From positions 1 to 36,429 of the forward strand of contig RFGR01000063.1 in NCBI GenBank assembly GCA_003696625.1: a stretch of 36,429 nucleotides of DNA. The letters are read 5' to 3'. The notes beneath the pieces are model-generated. The model was not told the origin of the DNA. It worked only from the letters and a program-made list of their open reading frames with translations, and did not search any database. The translations under genes and the position numbers were made by a program. Below, one piece after another: positions 1 through 7,757 of this stretch. The stretch is from Planctomycetota bacterium. GTDB taxonomy: Bacteria; Planctomycetota; UBA1135. Position 1 is the first letter of the stretch; each line of letters begins with the position of its first letter.

Positions 1-80
1 CCCAGGGCCAGGGCGTCCGCGCCGGCGAACTCGAGGGCGCCGTCGCCGCCCTGCGCGCCTCCTGGGCCGCCCCGGCTTGA
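1..80 (+). CDS. C-terminal end of an unidentified protein (partial)
   Basis: An open frame enters from the left edge and stops at TGA 78-80, giving 25 visible residues that end in ...LRASWAAPA. The codons are GC-rich at the third position like the genes that follow, so it is probably the end of a real gene. The fragment is too short to name. It stops 68 bases before rpmF. In many bacteria a YceD-type protein or coaD precedes rpmF, but nothing visible here supports either. Confidence 0.5.
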   Translation, partial: QGQGVRAGELEGAVAALRASWAAPA

Positions 81-104
81 CCGGAGCGGCTGGATCCGGA
101 CAAT
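77..104 (+). promoter_or_regulatory. Candidate sigma-70-type promoter of the rpmF-plsX-fab operon
   Basis: TTGACC at 77-82 matches five of six bases of the -35 consensus. It is followed after 16 bases by GACAAT at 99-104, four of six of the -10 consensus. It lies in the only sizeable gap upstream of rpmF and overlaps the stop codon of the preceding gene. Transcription would start near 111, leaving a leader of about 38 bases. This rests on consensus matching only. Confidence 0.4.
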
Positions 105-148
105 AGCGGGCTCCCTTCCGGGGCCCGGCCCCCGAAATTCCGCCCGTC

Positions 149-331
149 ATGGCCAATCCGAAGCGAAAGCACTCCCATTCCCGCTCGCGCAAGGTGCGCG
201 CGGCGCGCCGGCAGCCGGCGATCTCGCTGCACGAATGTCCGCGCTGCGGCGCCAGCGGCCGGCCCCATACGGTCTGCGACAACTGCGGCCACTATCGGGG
301 GCGCGAAGTGGTCGCCAAGGACGAGTTCTGA
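149..331 (+). CDS. rpmF: Large ribosomal subunit protein bL32
   Basis: A 60-residue protein of the large ribosomal subunit. The start MANPKRKHSHSRSRK matches the conserved basic N-terminus of bL32. Four cysteines (Cys30 and Cys33 in CPRC, Cys43 and Cys46 in CDNC) form the zinc-ribbon found in the zinc-binding version of the family. Length is typical. It is the first complete gene of the lipid operon and ends 6 bases before plsX; the rpmF-plsX-fab order is a widely conserved bacterial arrangement linking translation and membrane synthesis. The ATG at 149 is the only sensible start. Confidence 0.95.
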   Translation: MANPKRKHSHSRSRKVRAARRQPAISLHECPRCGASGRPHTVCDNCGHYRGREVVAKDEF

Positions 332-337
332 CCAACC

Positions 338-1333
338 GTGCCGATCGCCGTCGACGTCCTCGGCGGGGACCACGCTCCGGGTGAGATCCTGAAGGGAGTC
401 GCCGCCGCCCTGAAGGAAGACTTCGGCCCGCAGGAGCTGCTCCTGGTCGGGCCCGAGGAGCGGATCCGGTCCGCGCTGGCCGCGGAAGGAGTGGAGGCGG
501 CGCCGCCGATCCTCGACACCGACCAGGTGATCGAGCCGGAAGAGAAGCCGACCCGGGCTCTGAAGGCCAAGCCGCGGGCGACGATCTCCCTCTGCGTCGG
601 CGCGGTGAAGAAGGGTATGGCGGCCGGCCTCCTCAGCTTCGGCCATACCGGGGCCGCGGTCGCCGCCGCCACCTTCGGCCTCGGCATGCTGCCGGGGATG
701 AAGCGGCCGGGGATCTCGGTGGTCTTGACCGGCGCCGCCGGCAAGATCGTGCTGCTCGACGCCGGCGCCAATCCGCAGGCCAAACCGGAACACCTCTTTC
801 AGTACGGGGTCGCCGGCGCCGCTTTCGCCCGCGACATGCACGGGATCGCCGAGCCGAGAGTGGGGCTCCTGAACATCGGCGGCGAGGCCGGCAAGGGCAG
901 CCCGGTGGTGCGCGAGACCCACGCCCTGCTGGCCCGGTCCAAGCTGGCCTTCGTCGGCAACGTCGAGGGCCAGGAGCTGTTCGCCGGCAAGGCCGACGTC
1001 CTCGTCACCGACGGCTTCGTCGGCAACATGATCCTCAAGGTGGTGGAAGGCTTCGTCGAGTACCTGGTCTGCCAGAGCCAGGCCCAGCGCTCCGGCGAGC
1101 TGCGCGACACCTTCCGGCGGTTGTTCGGTGCGGCGGACTTCGCCGACATCGGCGGTGCTACCCTGTTGGGGGTGGACGGCGTCGTCCTGATCGGCCACGG
1201 GCGTTCCCGGGCGAACGCGGTGCCGCCGGCGTTGCGCGCCGTCCGCCGGGAGATTCAGAAGGGTGTCAACCGTCACATCACCGAAGCGCTCGCAGCCTGC
1301 CACCCGTCCGGCGCCGGGGACCTTCCGGCCTGA
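338..1333 (+). CDS. plsX: Phosphate acyltransferase PlsX
   Basis: Converts acyl-ACP and phosphate to acyl-phosphate, the donor used by PlsY in the first step of phospholipid synthesis; a peripheral membrane enzyme. The 331-residue product has the typical N-terminus (AVDVLGGDHAP, like the VDxMGGD motif of the family), the central GAAG...LLDAGAN region, and the C-terminal block GNVEGQELF...DVLVTDGFVGN. Length matches the family. The start is GTG 338, 6 bases after the rpmF stop, because it places the VDVLGGD motif at the usual distance. It ends 4 bases before fabH, so the two are almost certainly co-transcribed. Confidence 0.95.
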   Translation: MPIAVDVLGGDHAPGEILKGVAAALKEDFGPQELLLVGPEERIRSALAAEGVEAAPPILDTDQVIEPEEKPTRALKAKPRATISLCVGAVKKGMAAGLLSFGHTGAAVAAATFGLGMLPGMKRPGISVVLTGAAGKIVLLDAGANPQAKPEHLFQYGVAGAAFARDMHGIAEPRVGLLNIGGEAGKGSPVVRETHALLARSKLAFVGNVEGQELFAGKADVLVTDGFVGNMILKVVEGFVEYLVCQSQAQRSGELRDTFRRLFGAADFADIGGATLLGVDGVVLIGHGRSRANAVPPALRAVRREIQKGVNRHITEALAACHPSGAGDLPA

Positions 1334-1337
1334 TCCG

Positions 1338-2321
1338 ATGGCCGTTCCGGTCGGGATCGCCGGCATCGCCCACTACGTGCCCGACCGGGTGATCGACAAC
1401 GAGTACTTCACCCGTTTCGTCGACACCAGCGACGAGTGGATCCGGCAGCGCTCCGGGATCCGCCAGCGGCGCTGGCTGGCCGACGACCAGGCCACCTCCG
1501 ACATGTTCGTCGCCGCCGGCGCCAAGGCGCTCGAGCGGGCCGGGGTGGCCCCGGAGGAAGTCGATCTGATCGTCGCCGGCACGGTCTCGCCGGACTACCT
1601 CTTCCCGGCCGCCGCCTGCCTGGTCCAGGATCGGCTCGGTTGTGTCCACGCCGCCGCCTTCGACCTCAGCGCCGCCTGCCCCGGCTTCCTCTACGCGCTC
1701 TCGACCGGCGCCCAGTTCATCGCCGCCGGCACCTGCCGCAACGTCCTGGTCCTCGGCGGCGAGGCGCTGTCGCGGATGATCGACCTGAAGGACCGCAGCT
1801 CCTGCGTGCTGTTCGGCGACGGCGCCGGCGCCGCCGTGCTGCAGCCGCACGCCGACTGCGGGCAGGGGCGGATCGAAGACATTTTCCTCGGCACCGACGG
1901 CTCCGGGGCGGAGCTGATCATCCGCCGCTACGGCGGTTCGCGGCACCCGCTGACGCCCGAGGTCCTCGAGCGCGGCGACCACTGCCTGCGCATGAAGGGC
2001 CGTGAGGTCTATCGCTTCGCGGTCGAGAAGATGACCGAACTCATGGCCTGGGCGATGAAGGACCAGGACCCGAAGGAACTCGGCTGGGTGGTGCCGCACC
2101 AGGTCAACGCCCGCATCCTCGACACCGCCACGGAGCGGCTCGACATCCCGCCCGAGAAGGTGGTCGTGAACATCGACCGCTACGGCAACACCTCGGCCGC
2201 GTCGATCCCGATCATCCTCTCCGAGCTGTGGGAGGCCGGCCGGCTCGAGTCCGGCAAGTTCCTGGTCCTGGCCGCCTTCGGCGCCGGTCTCACCTGGGCG
2301 GGGGCCCGGATCCGGTGGTGA
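1338..2321 (+). CDS. fabH: 3-oxoacyl-ACP synthase III (FabH)
   Basis: Initiating condensing enzyme of type II fatty-acid synthesis: condenses acetyl-CoA or another primer with malonyl-ACP in the cytosol. The 327-residue protein carries the full Cys-His-Asn triad: Cys114 in DLSAACPGF, His254 in VVPHQVNARI and Asn284 in DRYGNTSAAS. The frame is open further upstream to 1263, but that extension overlaps plsX by 70 bases and precedes the usual N-terminus; ATG 1338 gives MAVPVGIAGIAHYVPD, which aligns with known FabH starts. Its last four bases overlap fabD (GTGA), pointing to translational coupling. Confidence 0.95.
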   Translation: MAVPVGIAGIAHYVPDRVIDNEYFTRFVDTSDEWIRQRSGIRQRRWLADDQATSDMFVAAGAKALERAGVAPEEVDLIVAGTVSPDYLFPAAACLVQDRLGCVHAAAFDLSAACPGFLYALSTGAQFIAAGTCRNVLVLGGEALSRMIDLKDRSSCVLFGDGAGAAVLQPHADCGQGRIEDIFLGTDGSGAELIIRRYGGSRHPLTPEVLERGDHCLRMKGREVYRFAVEKMTELMAWAMKDQDPKELGWVVPHQVNARILDTATERLDIPPEKVVVNIDRYGNTSAASIPIILSELWEAGRLESGKFLVLAAFGAGLTWAGARIRW

Positions 2322-3283
2322 GCGATCCCGGCCTGCTCCTGCCCGGCCAGGGCGCCCAGGCGGTCGGCATGGGCGCCGACTTCGCCGCCGCCAGCCCGGC
2401 CGCCCGGGCCCGCTTCGAAGAGGCGGACGAAATCCTCGGGCTGCCGCTGTCCCGGCTCTGCTTCGAGGGACCGCTCGCGGAGCTGACCCGCACCGACGTC
2501 GCCCAGCCGGCGATCTACGTCTGCTCGCTGGCGGCCCTGGCGGCGCTCGAGGAGCGCCTGGGCCGACCGCTGCGGCCGGCGATGACGGCCGGCCTGTCGC
2601 TCGGCGAGTACACCGCTCTGGCCGCGGCCGGGGCGCTCTCCTTCGCCGACGGCCTGCGCCTGGTCCGTCTGCGCGGCCGGGCGATGCAGGACGCTTCCGA
2701 GGCCCGGGCCTCGTCGATGACCTCGGTGATGGGGGGGGAGCGCGACCGGATCGAGGCCCTCTGCGCCGCCGTCCAGCAGGAGACCGGCGCCGTCTGCCAG
2801 GTCGCCAACCTGAACTGCCCCGGCCAGACCGTGGTCAGCGGCGAGATCGCCGCCCTCGATCGCTTCGAGGCCCGGGCCGCCGAGGAGGCCGGGGCGCTGC
2901 GGGTGGTCCGCCTGAACGTCGCCGGTGCCTTCCACTCCGAGGTCATGCGGCCGGCCGCCGATCGGCTCGGCGCCGCCCTGGCCGAGACGCCGTTCTCCGC
3001 GCCTTCCTGCCCGGTCTGGCAGAACGCCACCGCCGCCCCGGAGACCGATCCGGAACGGCTGCGGGCCAACCTGATGGCCCAGCTCACGGCTCCGGTCCGC
3101 TGGGAGGAGTCCTTCCGCGGCATGGTCGCGGCGGCCGGCGGCGTCCCCTTCCTCGAGCCCGCGCCCGGTCGGGTCCTGGCCGGCCTGGCCCGCAAGATCG
3201 ACCGCGGCGCTCGGGTGTTGTCCCTCCACCAGGCCGAGGCCCTCGAGCCGGTCGCCGCCGAGCTGGCCGGCGCCGGGGTCTGA
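2318..3283 (+). CDS. fabD: Malonyl-CoA:ACP transacylase (FabD)
   Basis: Moves the malonyl group from CoA to acyl carrier protein, supplying FabH and FabF. The 321-residue product has the N-terminal LLPGQGAQ motif (Gln11), the nucleophile Ser94 in GLSLGEY and the catalytic His206 in GAFHSEVM, all in family positions. The frame is open upstream inside fabH, but GTG 2318 overlaps the fabH stop as GTGA and starts just before the conserved PGQG block, so it is chosen. The overlap implies coupled translation with fabH. It ends 27 bases before fabG. Confidence 0.95.
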   Translation: MSDPGLLLPGQGAQAVGMGADFAAASPAARARFEEADEILGLPLSRLCFEGPLAELTRTDVAQPAIYVCSLAALAALEERLGRPLRPAMTAGLSLGEYTALAAAGALSFADGLRLVRLRGRAMQDASEARASSMTSVMGGERDRIEALCAAVQQETGAVCQVANLNCPGQTVVSGEIAALDRFEARAAEEAGALRVVRLNVAGAFHSEVMRPAADRLGAALAETPFSAPSCPVWQNATAAPETDPERLRANLMAQLTAPVRWEESFRGMVAAAGGVPFLEPAPGRVLAGLARKIDRGARVLSLHQAEALEPVAAELAGAGV

Positions 3284-3310
3284 GGCCTTCCCTTCCTCCC
3301 GACCGAATCC

Positions 3311-4054
3311 ATGGAACTGGCCGAGCAGAGAATCCTCGTCACCGGCGCCTCCCGCGGCATCGGCCGCGCCATCGCCCTCGACCTCGCCGCTCACGGCGCC
3401 CGCGTCGCCGGCCTGGCGACGAAGCTCGAGAACCTGGACGAGACCCGTCGCTTGGTCGAGGAGGCCGGCGCCGAGTTCCTGCCCCTCGCCGGCGACATCT
3501 CCCGCGCCGCCACCGCCCAGGAGGCGGTTCAGGCGGTCACCGAGGCCTGGGGCGGGCTCGACGGCCTGGTCGCTAACGCCGGCATCACCCGGGACGGACT
3601 GCTCCTGCGCATGTCCGAGGAGGACTTCGACGCGGTCGTGGCCACCAACCTCGGCGGCGCCTTCCACTTCCTGAAGGCGGCCGCCTGGCCGATGATCGAA
3701 CAGCGCCGCGGTCGAGTGGTCCTGATCGGCTCGGTCGTCGCCCGCACCGGCAATCCGGGCCAGGCCAACTACTGCGCTTCGAAGGCCGCGCTGCACGGCC
3801 TCGCCCGCTCGGCCGCCAGCGAGCTGGGCCGGCGCGGGATCACCGTCAACGTGGTCGCCCCGGGCTTTATCGAGACCGACATGACCGCCGTCCTGCCCGA
3901 GGCTCAGCTCCAAGCCATCCGCCAGAACACGGCCCTGCGCCGGGCCGGCCGGCCGGAGGAGGTCGCCGGCGCCGTCCGCTTCCTCCTCGGCCCCCAGGGG
4001 GGCTACGTGACCGGCCAGGTCCTGGTCGTGGACGGGGGACTTTCCCTCGGCTAG
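3311..4054 (+). CDS. fabG: 3-oxoacyl-ACP reductase (FabG)
   Basis: NADPH-dependent reduction of 3-oxoacyl-ACP, the first reductive step of each elongation cycle. The 247-residue short-chain dehydrogenase has the cofactor motif TGASRGIG (11-18), NAG (89-91), and the catalytic set Asn113, Ser141, Tyr154 and Lys158 in YCASK. The C-terminus GYVTGQVLVVDGG is the usual FabG tail. Many SDR enzymes look alike, but the position between fabD and acpP makes the FabG assignment strong. ATG 3311 is the start. It is followed by a 101-base gap that may hold a separate acpP promoter. Confidence 0.95.
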   Translation: MELAEQRILVTGASRGIGRAIALDLAAHGARVAGLATKLENLDETRRLVEEAGAEFLPLAGDISRAATAQEAVQAVTEAWGGLDGLVANAGITRDGLLLRMSEEDFDAVVATNLGGAFHFLKAAAWPMIEQRRGRVVLIGSVVARTGNPGQANYCASKAALHGLARSAASELGRRGITVNVVAPGFIETDMTAVLPEAQLQAIRQNTALRRAGRPEEVAGAVRFLLGPQGGYVTGQVLVVDGGLSLG

Positions 4055-4069
4055 GGCCACCCCTACAAT
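4041..4069 (+). promoter_or_regulatory. Possible internal promoter for acpP
   Basis: TACAAT at 4064-4069 matches five of six bases of the -10 consensus and lies 86 bases before the acpP start codon. The best -35 at 17-base spacing, TTTCCC at 4041-4046, is weak. A dedicated promoter would fit the very high demand for acyl carrier protein. A 6-bp inverted repeat (CAGGCC/GGCCTG, near 4082-4106) lies between it and acpP; it is not followed by a T-run, so I do not call it a terminator. Confidence 0.3.
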
Positions 4070-4155
4070 CTCGCCCCCAAGCAGGCCGGAATCCCTCCGG
4101 GCCTGAAACCCGAGTCCCCCGGCCACCGCCGCCAGGATCCCCGCTGGAGAACGAA

Positions 4156-4395
4156 GTGAGCGACGTCCAAGAGAAGATCTACGAGATCATCTGCGAGCAC
4201 ATGGGTGCTTCGCGCGACAAGCTGGCCCCCGAGACCAGCTTCATCAACGACCTCGGTGCCGACAGTCTGGACACCGTCGAGCTGGTCATGGAGTTCGAGA
4301 GCGCCTTCGACATCACCATCCCGGACGAGGACGCGGAGAAGATCCAGACCGTCGGCGACGCCGTCTCCTACATCAGCTCCAAGGTCGGCGGCTAG
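4156..4395 (+). CDS. acpP: Acyl carrier protein
   Basis: A 79-residue acidic helical carrier that holds growing acyl chains on a 4'-phosphopantetheine arm. The attachment site is Ser37 in LGADSLDTVELVMEFE, the classic DSL motif, and the rest matches housekeeping AcpP closely. The GTG start at 4156 is preceded by GGAGA at 4146-4150, a good ribosome binding site 5 bases away. It lies 30 bases before fabF, the conserved acpP-fabF pair. The preceding 101-base gap and possible promoter suggest extra, independent expression. Confidence 0.97.
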   Translation: MSDVQEKIYEIICEHMGASRDKLAPETSFINDLGADSLDTVELVMEFESAFDITIPDEDAEKIQTVGDAVSYISSKVGG

Positions 4396-4425
4396 TCCGC
4401 CCTTCGGCGGACCGCCGAGGATCGG

Positions 4426-5688
4426 ATGAGCCAATCCCGACGCCGGGTGGTCGTGACGGGGGTGGGGGCGGTGACCTCGCTCGCCCTCGGCGCCCACGAG
4501 ACCTTCGCCGGCCTGCTCGAAGGGAAGAGCGGCATCGACACCATCCGCGCCTTCGATCCGAGCGGCCACAGCACCCGCATCGCCGGTGAGGTGCTCGGCA
4601 AGACCTTCCGGGCCGAGGACCACTTCGACCGCCAGGCCCTGCGGCGGTTGGATCCCTTCAGTCAGATCGGCTTGGTCTGCGCCCGCGAGGCCATGGCCGA
4701 CGCCGGCCTGGCCCAGGGCGACTACGACCCGGACCGGTCCGGCGCGATCCTGGGCTCCGGCATCGGCGGCATCCATACCACCCTGTGGGGGCAGTCGATG
4801 ATGGACGCCGACGGTCCCCGCCGGGTGACGCCGTTCTACGTCCCGAACCTGATGCCGAACGCCCTGCCGGGCAACATCGCGATCGAGTTCGGGCTGGCCG
4901 GCCCCTGCTTCTTGACCGCCTCGGCCTGCGCCTCCTCCGGCCACGCCATCGGCCTGGCCATGCGCGAGATCGCCGACGGCCGGGCCGACCTGGTCTTGAC
5001 CGGCGGCACCGAGGCCTCGCTGATGCCGGTCACCCTGGCCGGCTTCAGCCGGCTGCGGGCGCTGAGCAGCCGCAACGACGACCCGGCCGCCGCCTCCCGG
5101 CCCTTCGACCGCGACCGCGACGGTTTCGTCCTGGCCGACGGCGGCGCCGCGCTGGTCCTCGAGGCCGAGGACCACGCCCGCGCCCGCGGCGCCCGCATCT
5201 ACTGCGAGCTGGCCGGCTTCGGCCAGAGCGACGACGCCGGCCACATCACCGCGCCCGACGAGACCGGCGGCCGTCCGGCCCGGGCGATCACGCTCGCCCT
5301 GGCGGACGCCGGCATCCGGCCCGAGGAGGTCGACTACGTCAACGCCCACGGCACCTCCACCCAGCTCAACGACCGGATGGAGAGCCAGGCCCTGAAGCTC
5401 GCGCTCGGCGAGGGGCCGGCCCGGGCCGCAGCGATCTCTTCGACCAAGTCCATGCTCGGCCACCTCCTCGGCGGCGCCTCGGCGATCGAGGCCGTGGTCA
5501 CCGCCCTCACCCTGCACCAGGGCGTGGCCCACGGCACCCGCAACCTCGAGCACCCCGACGTCGAGAACGGCTGCGACCTCGACTACATCCCCGAGAAGCG
5601 GCGCGAACAGGAGTTCCGGGCCGCGATCTCGAACAGCTTCGGATTCGGCGGGCACAACGTCTGTCTCGCCTTCCGGCGCTGGTCCTGA
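4426..5688 (+). CDS. fabF: 3-oxoacyl-ACP synthase II (FabF)
   Basis: Elongating condensing enzyme that extends acyl-ACP with malonyl-ACP and supports formation of longer and unsaturated chains. The 420-residue protein has the Cys-His-His triad and lysine of the KAS I/II family: Cys168 in TASACASS, His308 in NAHGTSTQLND, Lys341 and His346 in TKSMLGHLLGG. The glycine-rich end ISNSFGFGGHN is typical. The motif after His308 reads TSTQLND rather than the usual TSTPxND, a small variation. Start ATG 4426, 30 bases after acpP. Length and order leave little doubt. Confidence 0.95.
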   Translation: MSQSRRRVVVTGVGAVTSLALGAHETFAGLLEGKSGIDTIRAFDPSGHSTRIAGEVLGKTFRAEDHFDRQALRRLDPFSQIGLVCAREAMADAGLAQGDYDPDRSGAILGSGIGGIHTTLWGQSMMDADGPRRVTPFYVPNLMPNALPGNIAIEFGLAGPCFLTASACASSGHAIGLAMREIADGRADLVLTGGTEASLMPVTLAGFSRLRALSSRNDDPAAASRPFDRDRDGFVLADGGAALVLEAEDHARARGARIYCELAGFGQSDDAGHITAPDETGGRPARAITLALADAGIRPEEVDYVNAHGTSTQLNDRMESQALKLALGEGPARAAAISSTKSMLGHLLGGASAIEAVVTALTLHQGVAHGTRNLEHPDVENGCDLDYIPEKRREQEFRAAISNSFGFGGHNVCLAFRRWS

Positions 5689-5726
5689 CCCGCGCCCGGG
5701 CGGTTCCCGGGCCCATCCCCGACGCC

Positions 5727-6062
5727 GTGAAGCAGAAATTCGCCGAAGCGCTGCGCCAGTATCGCAAGGAACTCTACAAGGTCGAGCACGACCCGGACGA
5801 GCTGGAAGCCCTCACCAAGGAGGCGCTGCACCACTCGCGCGAGGCGCTCGACAACGCCTACCACTACCACTTCCACCGACTGCCGGACGCCTCGCGGGCC
5901 GAGATCATCAACATGATCAACAACTACACCCTCGAGGCGCTGCTGCCGCCGATCGTCGAGAAGATCACTCGGCGGCAGGTCCTGCTCGAGAAGCGGCTGG
6001 AGCTGCTGGTCCGCCTGTTCGAGGAAGCCCTCGACCGGATCGGAGAAGACGACGAGAAGTGA
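5727..6062 (+). CDS. Conserved-looking small helical protein of unknown function
   Basis: A 111-residue protein I do not recognise. It is strongly charged and looks almost entirely alpha-helical, with a His/Tyr-rich stretch (residues 48-57, DNAYHYHFHR) and a C-terminal heptad-like segment (VEKITRRQVLLEKRLELLVRLFEEAL) that could form a coiled coil. The frame is open upstream through fabF, but the only start downstream of fabF is GTG 5727, where helix-like sequence begins. Its stop overlaps the next start as GTGA, so it is translated together with the pyrophosphorylase. No signal peptide or membrane segment. Any link to acyl or sugar metabolism is inferred from position only. Confidence 0.7.
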   Translation: MKQKFAEALRQYRKELYKVEHDPDELEALTKEALHHSREALDNAYHYHFHRLPDASRAEIINMINNYTLEALLPPIVEKITRRQVLLEKRLELLVRLFEEALDRIGEDDEK

Positions 6063-7447
6063 GGTCTGAACCGCCGGCGGAGGTTCTCGACGCCCTTGCC
6101 GCGCGCGGCCTGACCGGCGTCCTCGAGCCCGCCCGGCGGGTCGGCGGGGACGCCCTCGCCCGACTCGGACGCGAGCTGGCCGCGCTCGACTGGGACACCC
6201 TCGATCGGCAGCGCCGGGCGCTGGCCGCCGGGGCGCCGGAGCCGCAGGAGGGGCTGGAGCCGCCCGAGCTGGCGCCGCCCTCGACCGAGGACCGGCCGGA
6301 GGTCCGCGCGGCGGCCGAGCGGGGCTGGCAGGCCCTCGCCGACGGCCGGGTCGCCCTCTGCACCGTGGCCGGCGGCCAGGCCTCCCGGCTCGGCTTCGAC
6401 GGCCCGAAGGGCGCCTTCCCGCTTGGTCCGGTCACCGGCGCCAGCCTGTTCCAGATCCTGGCCGGTCAGGTCCGGCGGCTGCGGGAACGGACCGGCGCCG
6501 CCCTGCCCTGGATCATCCAGACCGGCCCCGGCAATCACGAGCAGACCCGGCGCTTCTTCGCCCGGCGCAGCTTCTTCGGCCTCGGCCGGGACAGCGTCCG
6601 CTTCGTCTGCCAGGGCACGCTGCCGGCCCTGGCGCCGGACGGCGGCCTGCTCCTGGCGGCGCCGGATCGGCTCTTCCGGAATCCCGACGGCCACGGCGGT
6701 TTCTACCGGGCTCTCGCCGCGGCCGGCGTCTTCGCCGAGCTGCGCGCGGCCGGCATCGACCTGCTCCACTACTCCCAGGTCGACAACCCGCTCGCCCGCC
6801 TGGGCGACCCGGTCTTCCTCGGGCTCCACCTCGCGGCCGGCGCCGAGATGTCGGTCAAGGTGGTCGAGAAGACCGAGCCGGGCGAGAAGGTGGGGCTGGT
6901 CGCCCGGGTCGGCGGCCGGCTGCGCTGCATCGAGTACTCGGACCTGCCGGAGGAGCTGGCCGCGGCCCGGGCCGAGGACGGTCTCCTCCGCTTCCGGGCC
7001 GGCAACATCGCCATCCACGTCTTCGACCTGGCTTTCGCCGAGCGGATGGCGGGGGAGGGGCTGGACCTGCACCTGGCCCGGAAGAAGGTCCGGGCCCTGG
7101 CCGCCGACTTGGAGCCGGTCGAGCGCGACGGCGTCAAGTTCGAGACCTTCGTCTTCGACGCCCTGCCGCGGGCGGAGCGGGCGGTGGTCCAGCTCTGCCG
7201 CCGCGAGGAGGAGTTCGCGCCGGTCAAGAACCGGACCGGCAACGACTCGATCGCCACCTCGCGCCGGGCCCTGGTCGCGCGCGCCCGGGCCTGGTGGCGG
7301 GCGGCCGGCGGCGACGGCGAGCCGGCGGAAGGACCGTTCGAGATCTTCCCCGGCGTCGCCTACGACGCGGCCGACCTGGCGGCCGAACGCCCCGGCCTGG
7401 GTCTGCGCTGCGGCGGCCGGGTGGTCGACCGGCGCGGCGACCGTTGA
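6059..7447 (+). CDS. UDP-sugar pyrophosphorylase of the eukaryotic UAP1/AGX type
   Basis: Likely makes UDP-N-acetylglucosamine (or UDP-glucose) from UTP and the sugar 1-phosphate, a cytosolic step for cell-wall and LPS sugars. The 462-residue protein carries the motifs of the UDPGP type-1 family in order: AGGQASRLG (104-112) with PKG (116-118) for nucleotide binding, NPDGHGG (208-214), QVDNPL (240-245), KVVEKT (267-272), EYSDL (292-296), FRAGNIAIH and FAPVKN. This set resembles eukaryotic UAP1 more than bacterial GlmU or GalU. Substrate preference (GlcNAc-1-P, Glc-1-P or broader) cannot be settled from sequence. Start GTG 6059 overlaps the previous stop by 4 bases. Confidence 0.88.
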   Translation: MRSEPPAEVLDALAARGLTGVLEPARRVGGDALARLGRELAALDWDTLDRQRRALAAGAPEPQEGLEPPELAPPSTEDRPEVRAAAERGWQALADGRVALCTVAGGQASRLGFDGPKGAFPLGPVTGASLFQILAGQVRRLRERTGAALPWIIQTGPGNHEQTRRFFARRSFFGLGRDSVRFVCQGTLPALAPDGGLLLAAPDRLFRNPDGHGGFYRALAAAGVFAELRAAGIDLLHYSQVDNPLARLGDPVFLGLHLAAGAEMSVKVVEKTEPGEKVGLVARVGGRLRCIEYSDLPEELAAARAEDGLLRFRAGNIAIHVFDLAFAERMAGEGLDLHLARKKVRALAADLEPVERDGVKFETFVFDALPRAERAVVQLCRREEEFAPVKNRTGNDSIATSRRALVARARAWWRAAGGDGEPAEGPFEIFPGVAYDAADLAAERPGLGLRCGGRVVDRRGDR

Positions 7448-7492
7448 CCCCGCCGGCCGGCGAGGGGAGGATGCCATCCCCGCGGACGGGAC

Positions 7493-7576
7493 GCCGGAGT
7501 GGCGGAATTGGCAGACGCGACGGATTCAAAATCCGTTTCCCGCGAGGGAGTAGGGGTTCGAGTCCCCTCTCCGGCA
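7493..7576 (+). tRNA. tRNA-Leu (anticodon CAA)
   Basis: An 84-nt class II tRNA. The acceptor stem pairs GCCGGAG (7493-7499) with CTCCGGC (7569-7575), followed by discriminator A7576. The anticodon stem ACGGA/TCCGT closes a loop TTCAAAA with anticodon CAA, which reads UUG leucine codons. A long variable arm (TCCC...GGGA) and the T-arm GGTTCGAGTCCC confirm tRNA-Leu. The next bases are CCC, so the 3' CCA is not encoded. It starts 45 bases after the pyrophosphorylase gene. Confidence 0.97.
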
Positions 7577-7665
7577 CCCGATTGACCGCGTTTTTGCTCG
7601 GAATTCCCCAATTTTCCGCCTCTACCCTCCTTCCCCGACCCGTTTTTCGTGGCATCATGGAAAGC

Positions 7666-7719
7666 GAGGCCCGCGGCCTCCTCGGGTCGCGTGCCGCCGG
7701 GGCGGAAGCCTGCCCCGGC
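7666..7719 (+). other. Two inverted repeats in the upstream region of the FG-GAP gene
   Basis: The 181-base gap between the tRNA and the next gene holds two perfect hairpin-forming inverted repeats: GAGGCC-CGC-GGCCTC at 7666-7680 (6-bp stem, 3-base loop), and an 8-bp stem pairing 7696-7703 with 7712-7719 around an 8-base loop. They lie 39-92 bases before the start codon, so they would sit in the leader if transcription begins upstream. Neither has a T-run. They may shape or stabilise the mRNA, or be chance in GC-rich DNA. Confidence 0.35.
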
Positions 7720-7744
7720 TTCATCCCCCGGTCATCCACCAACC

Positions 7745-7749
7745 AGGAG
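7745..7749 (+). promoter_or_regulatory. Ribosome binding site that fixes the FG-GAP protein start
   Basis: AGGAG at 7745-7749 stands 8 bases before GTG 7758. The competing upstream GTG at 7749 overlaps this motif itself and has no site of its own, so 7758 is preferred. Confidence 0.6.
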
Positions 7750-7757
7750 TGTTCGGA

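Noticed and set aside
1263-1337. Longer N-terminus for FabH
   Set aside because: It overlaps plsX and precedes the conserved FabH start. ATG 1338 gives the normal length.
4082-4106. Inverted repeat between fabG and acpP as a terminator
   Set aside because: The stem has a bulge and is followed by AAACCC rather than a T-run.
2180-5655. Long minus-strand open frames opposite the fab genes
   Set aside because: They are antisense shadows produced by strong third-position GC. They show no recognisable motifs, while the plus strand carries complete catalytic sets.
7582-7609. TTGACC after the tRNA as a -35 element for the FG-GAP gene
   Set aside because: At 16-18 base spacing the sequence is GGAATTCCCC, with no -10-like hexamer.
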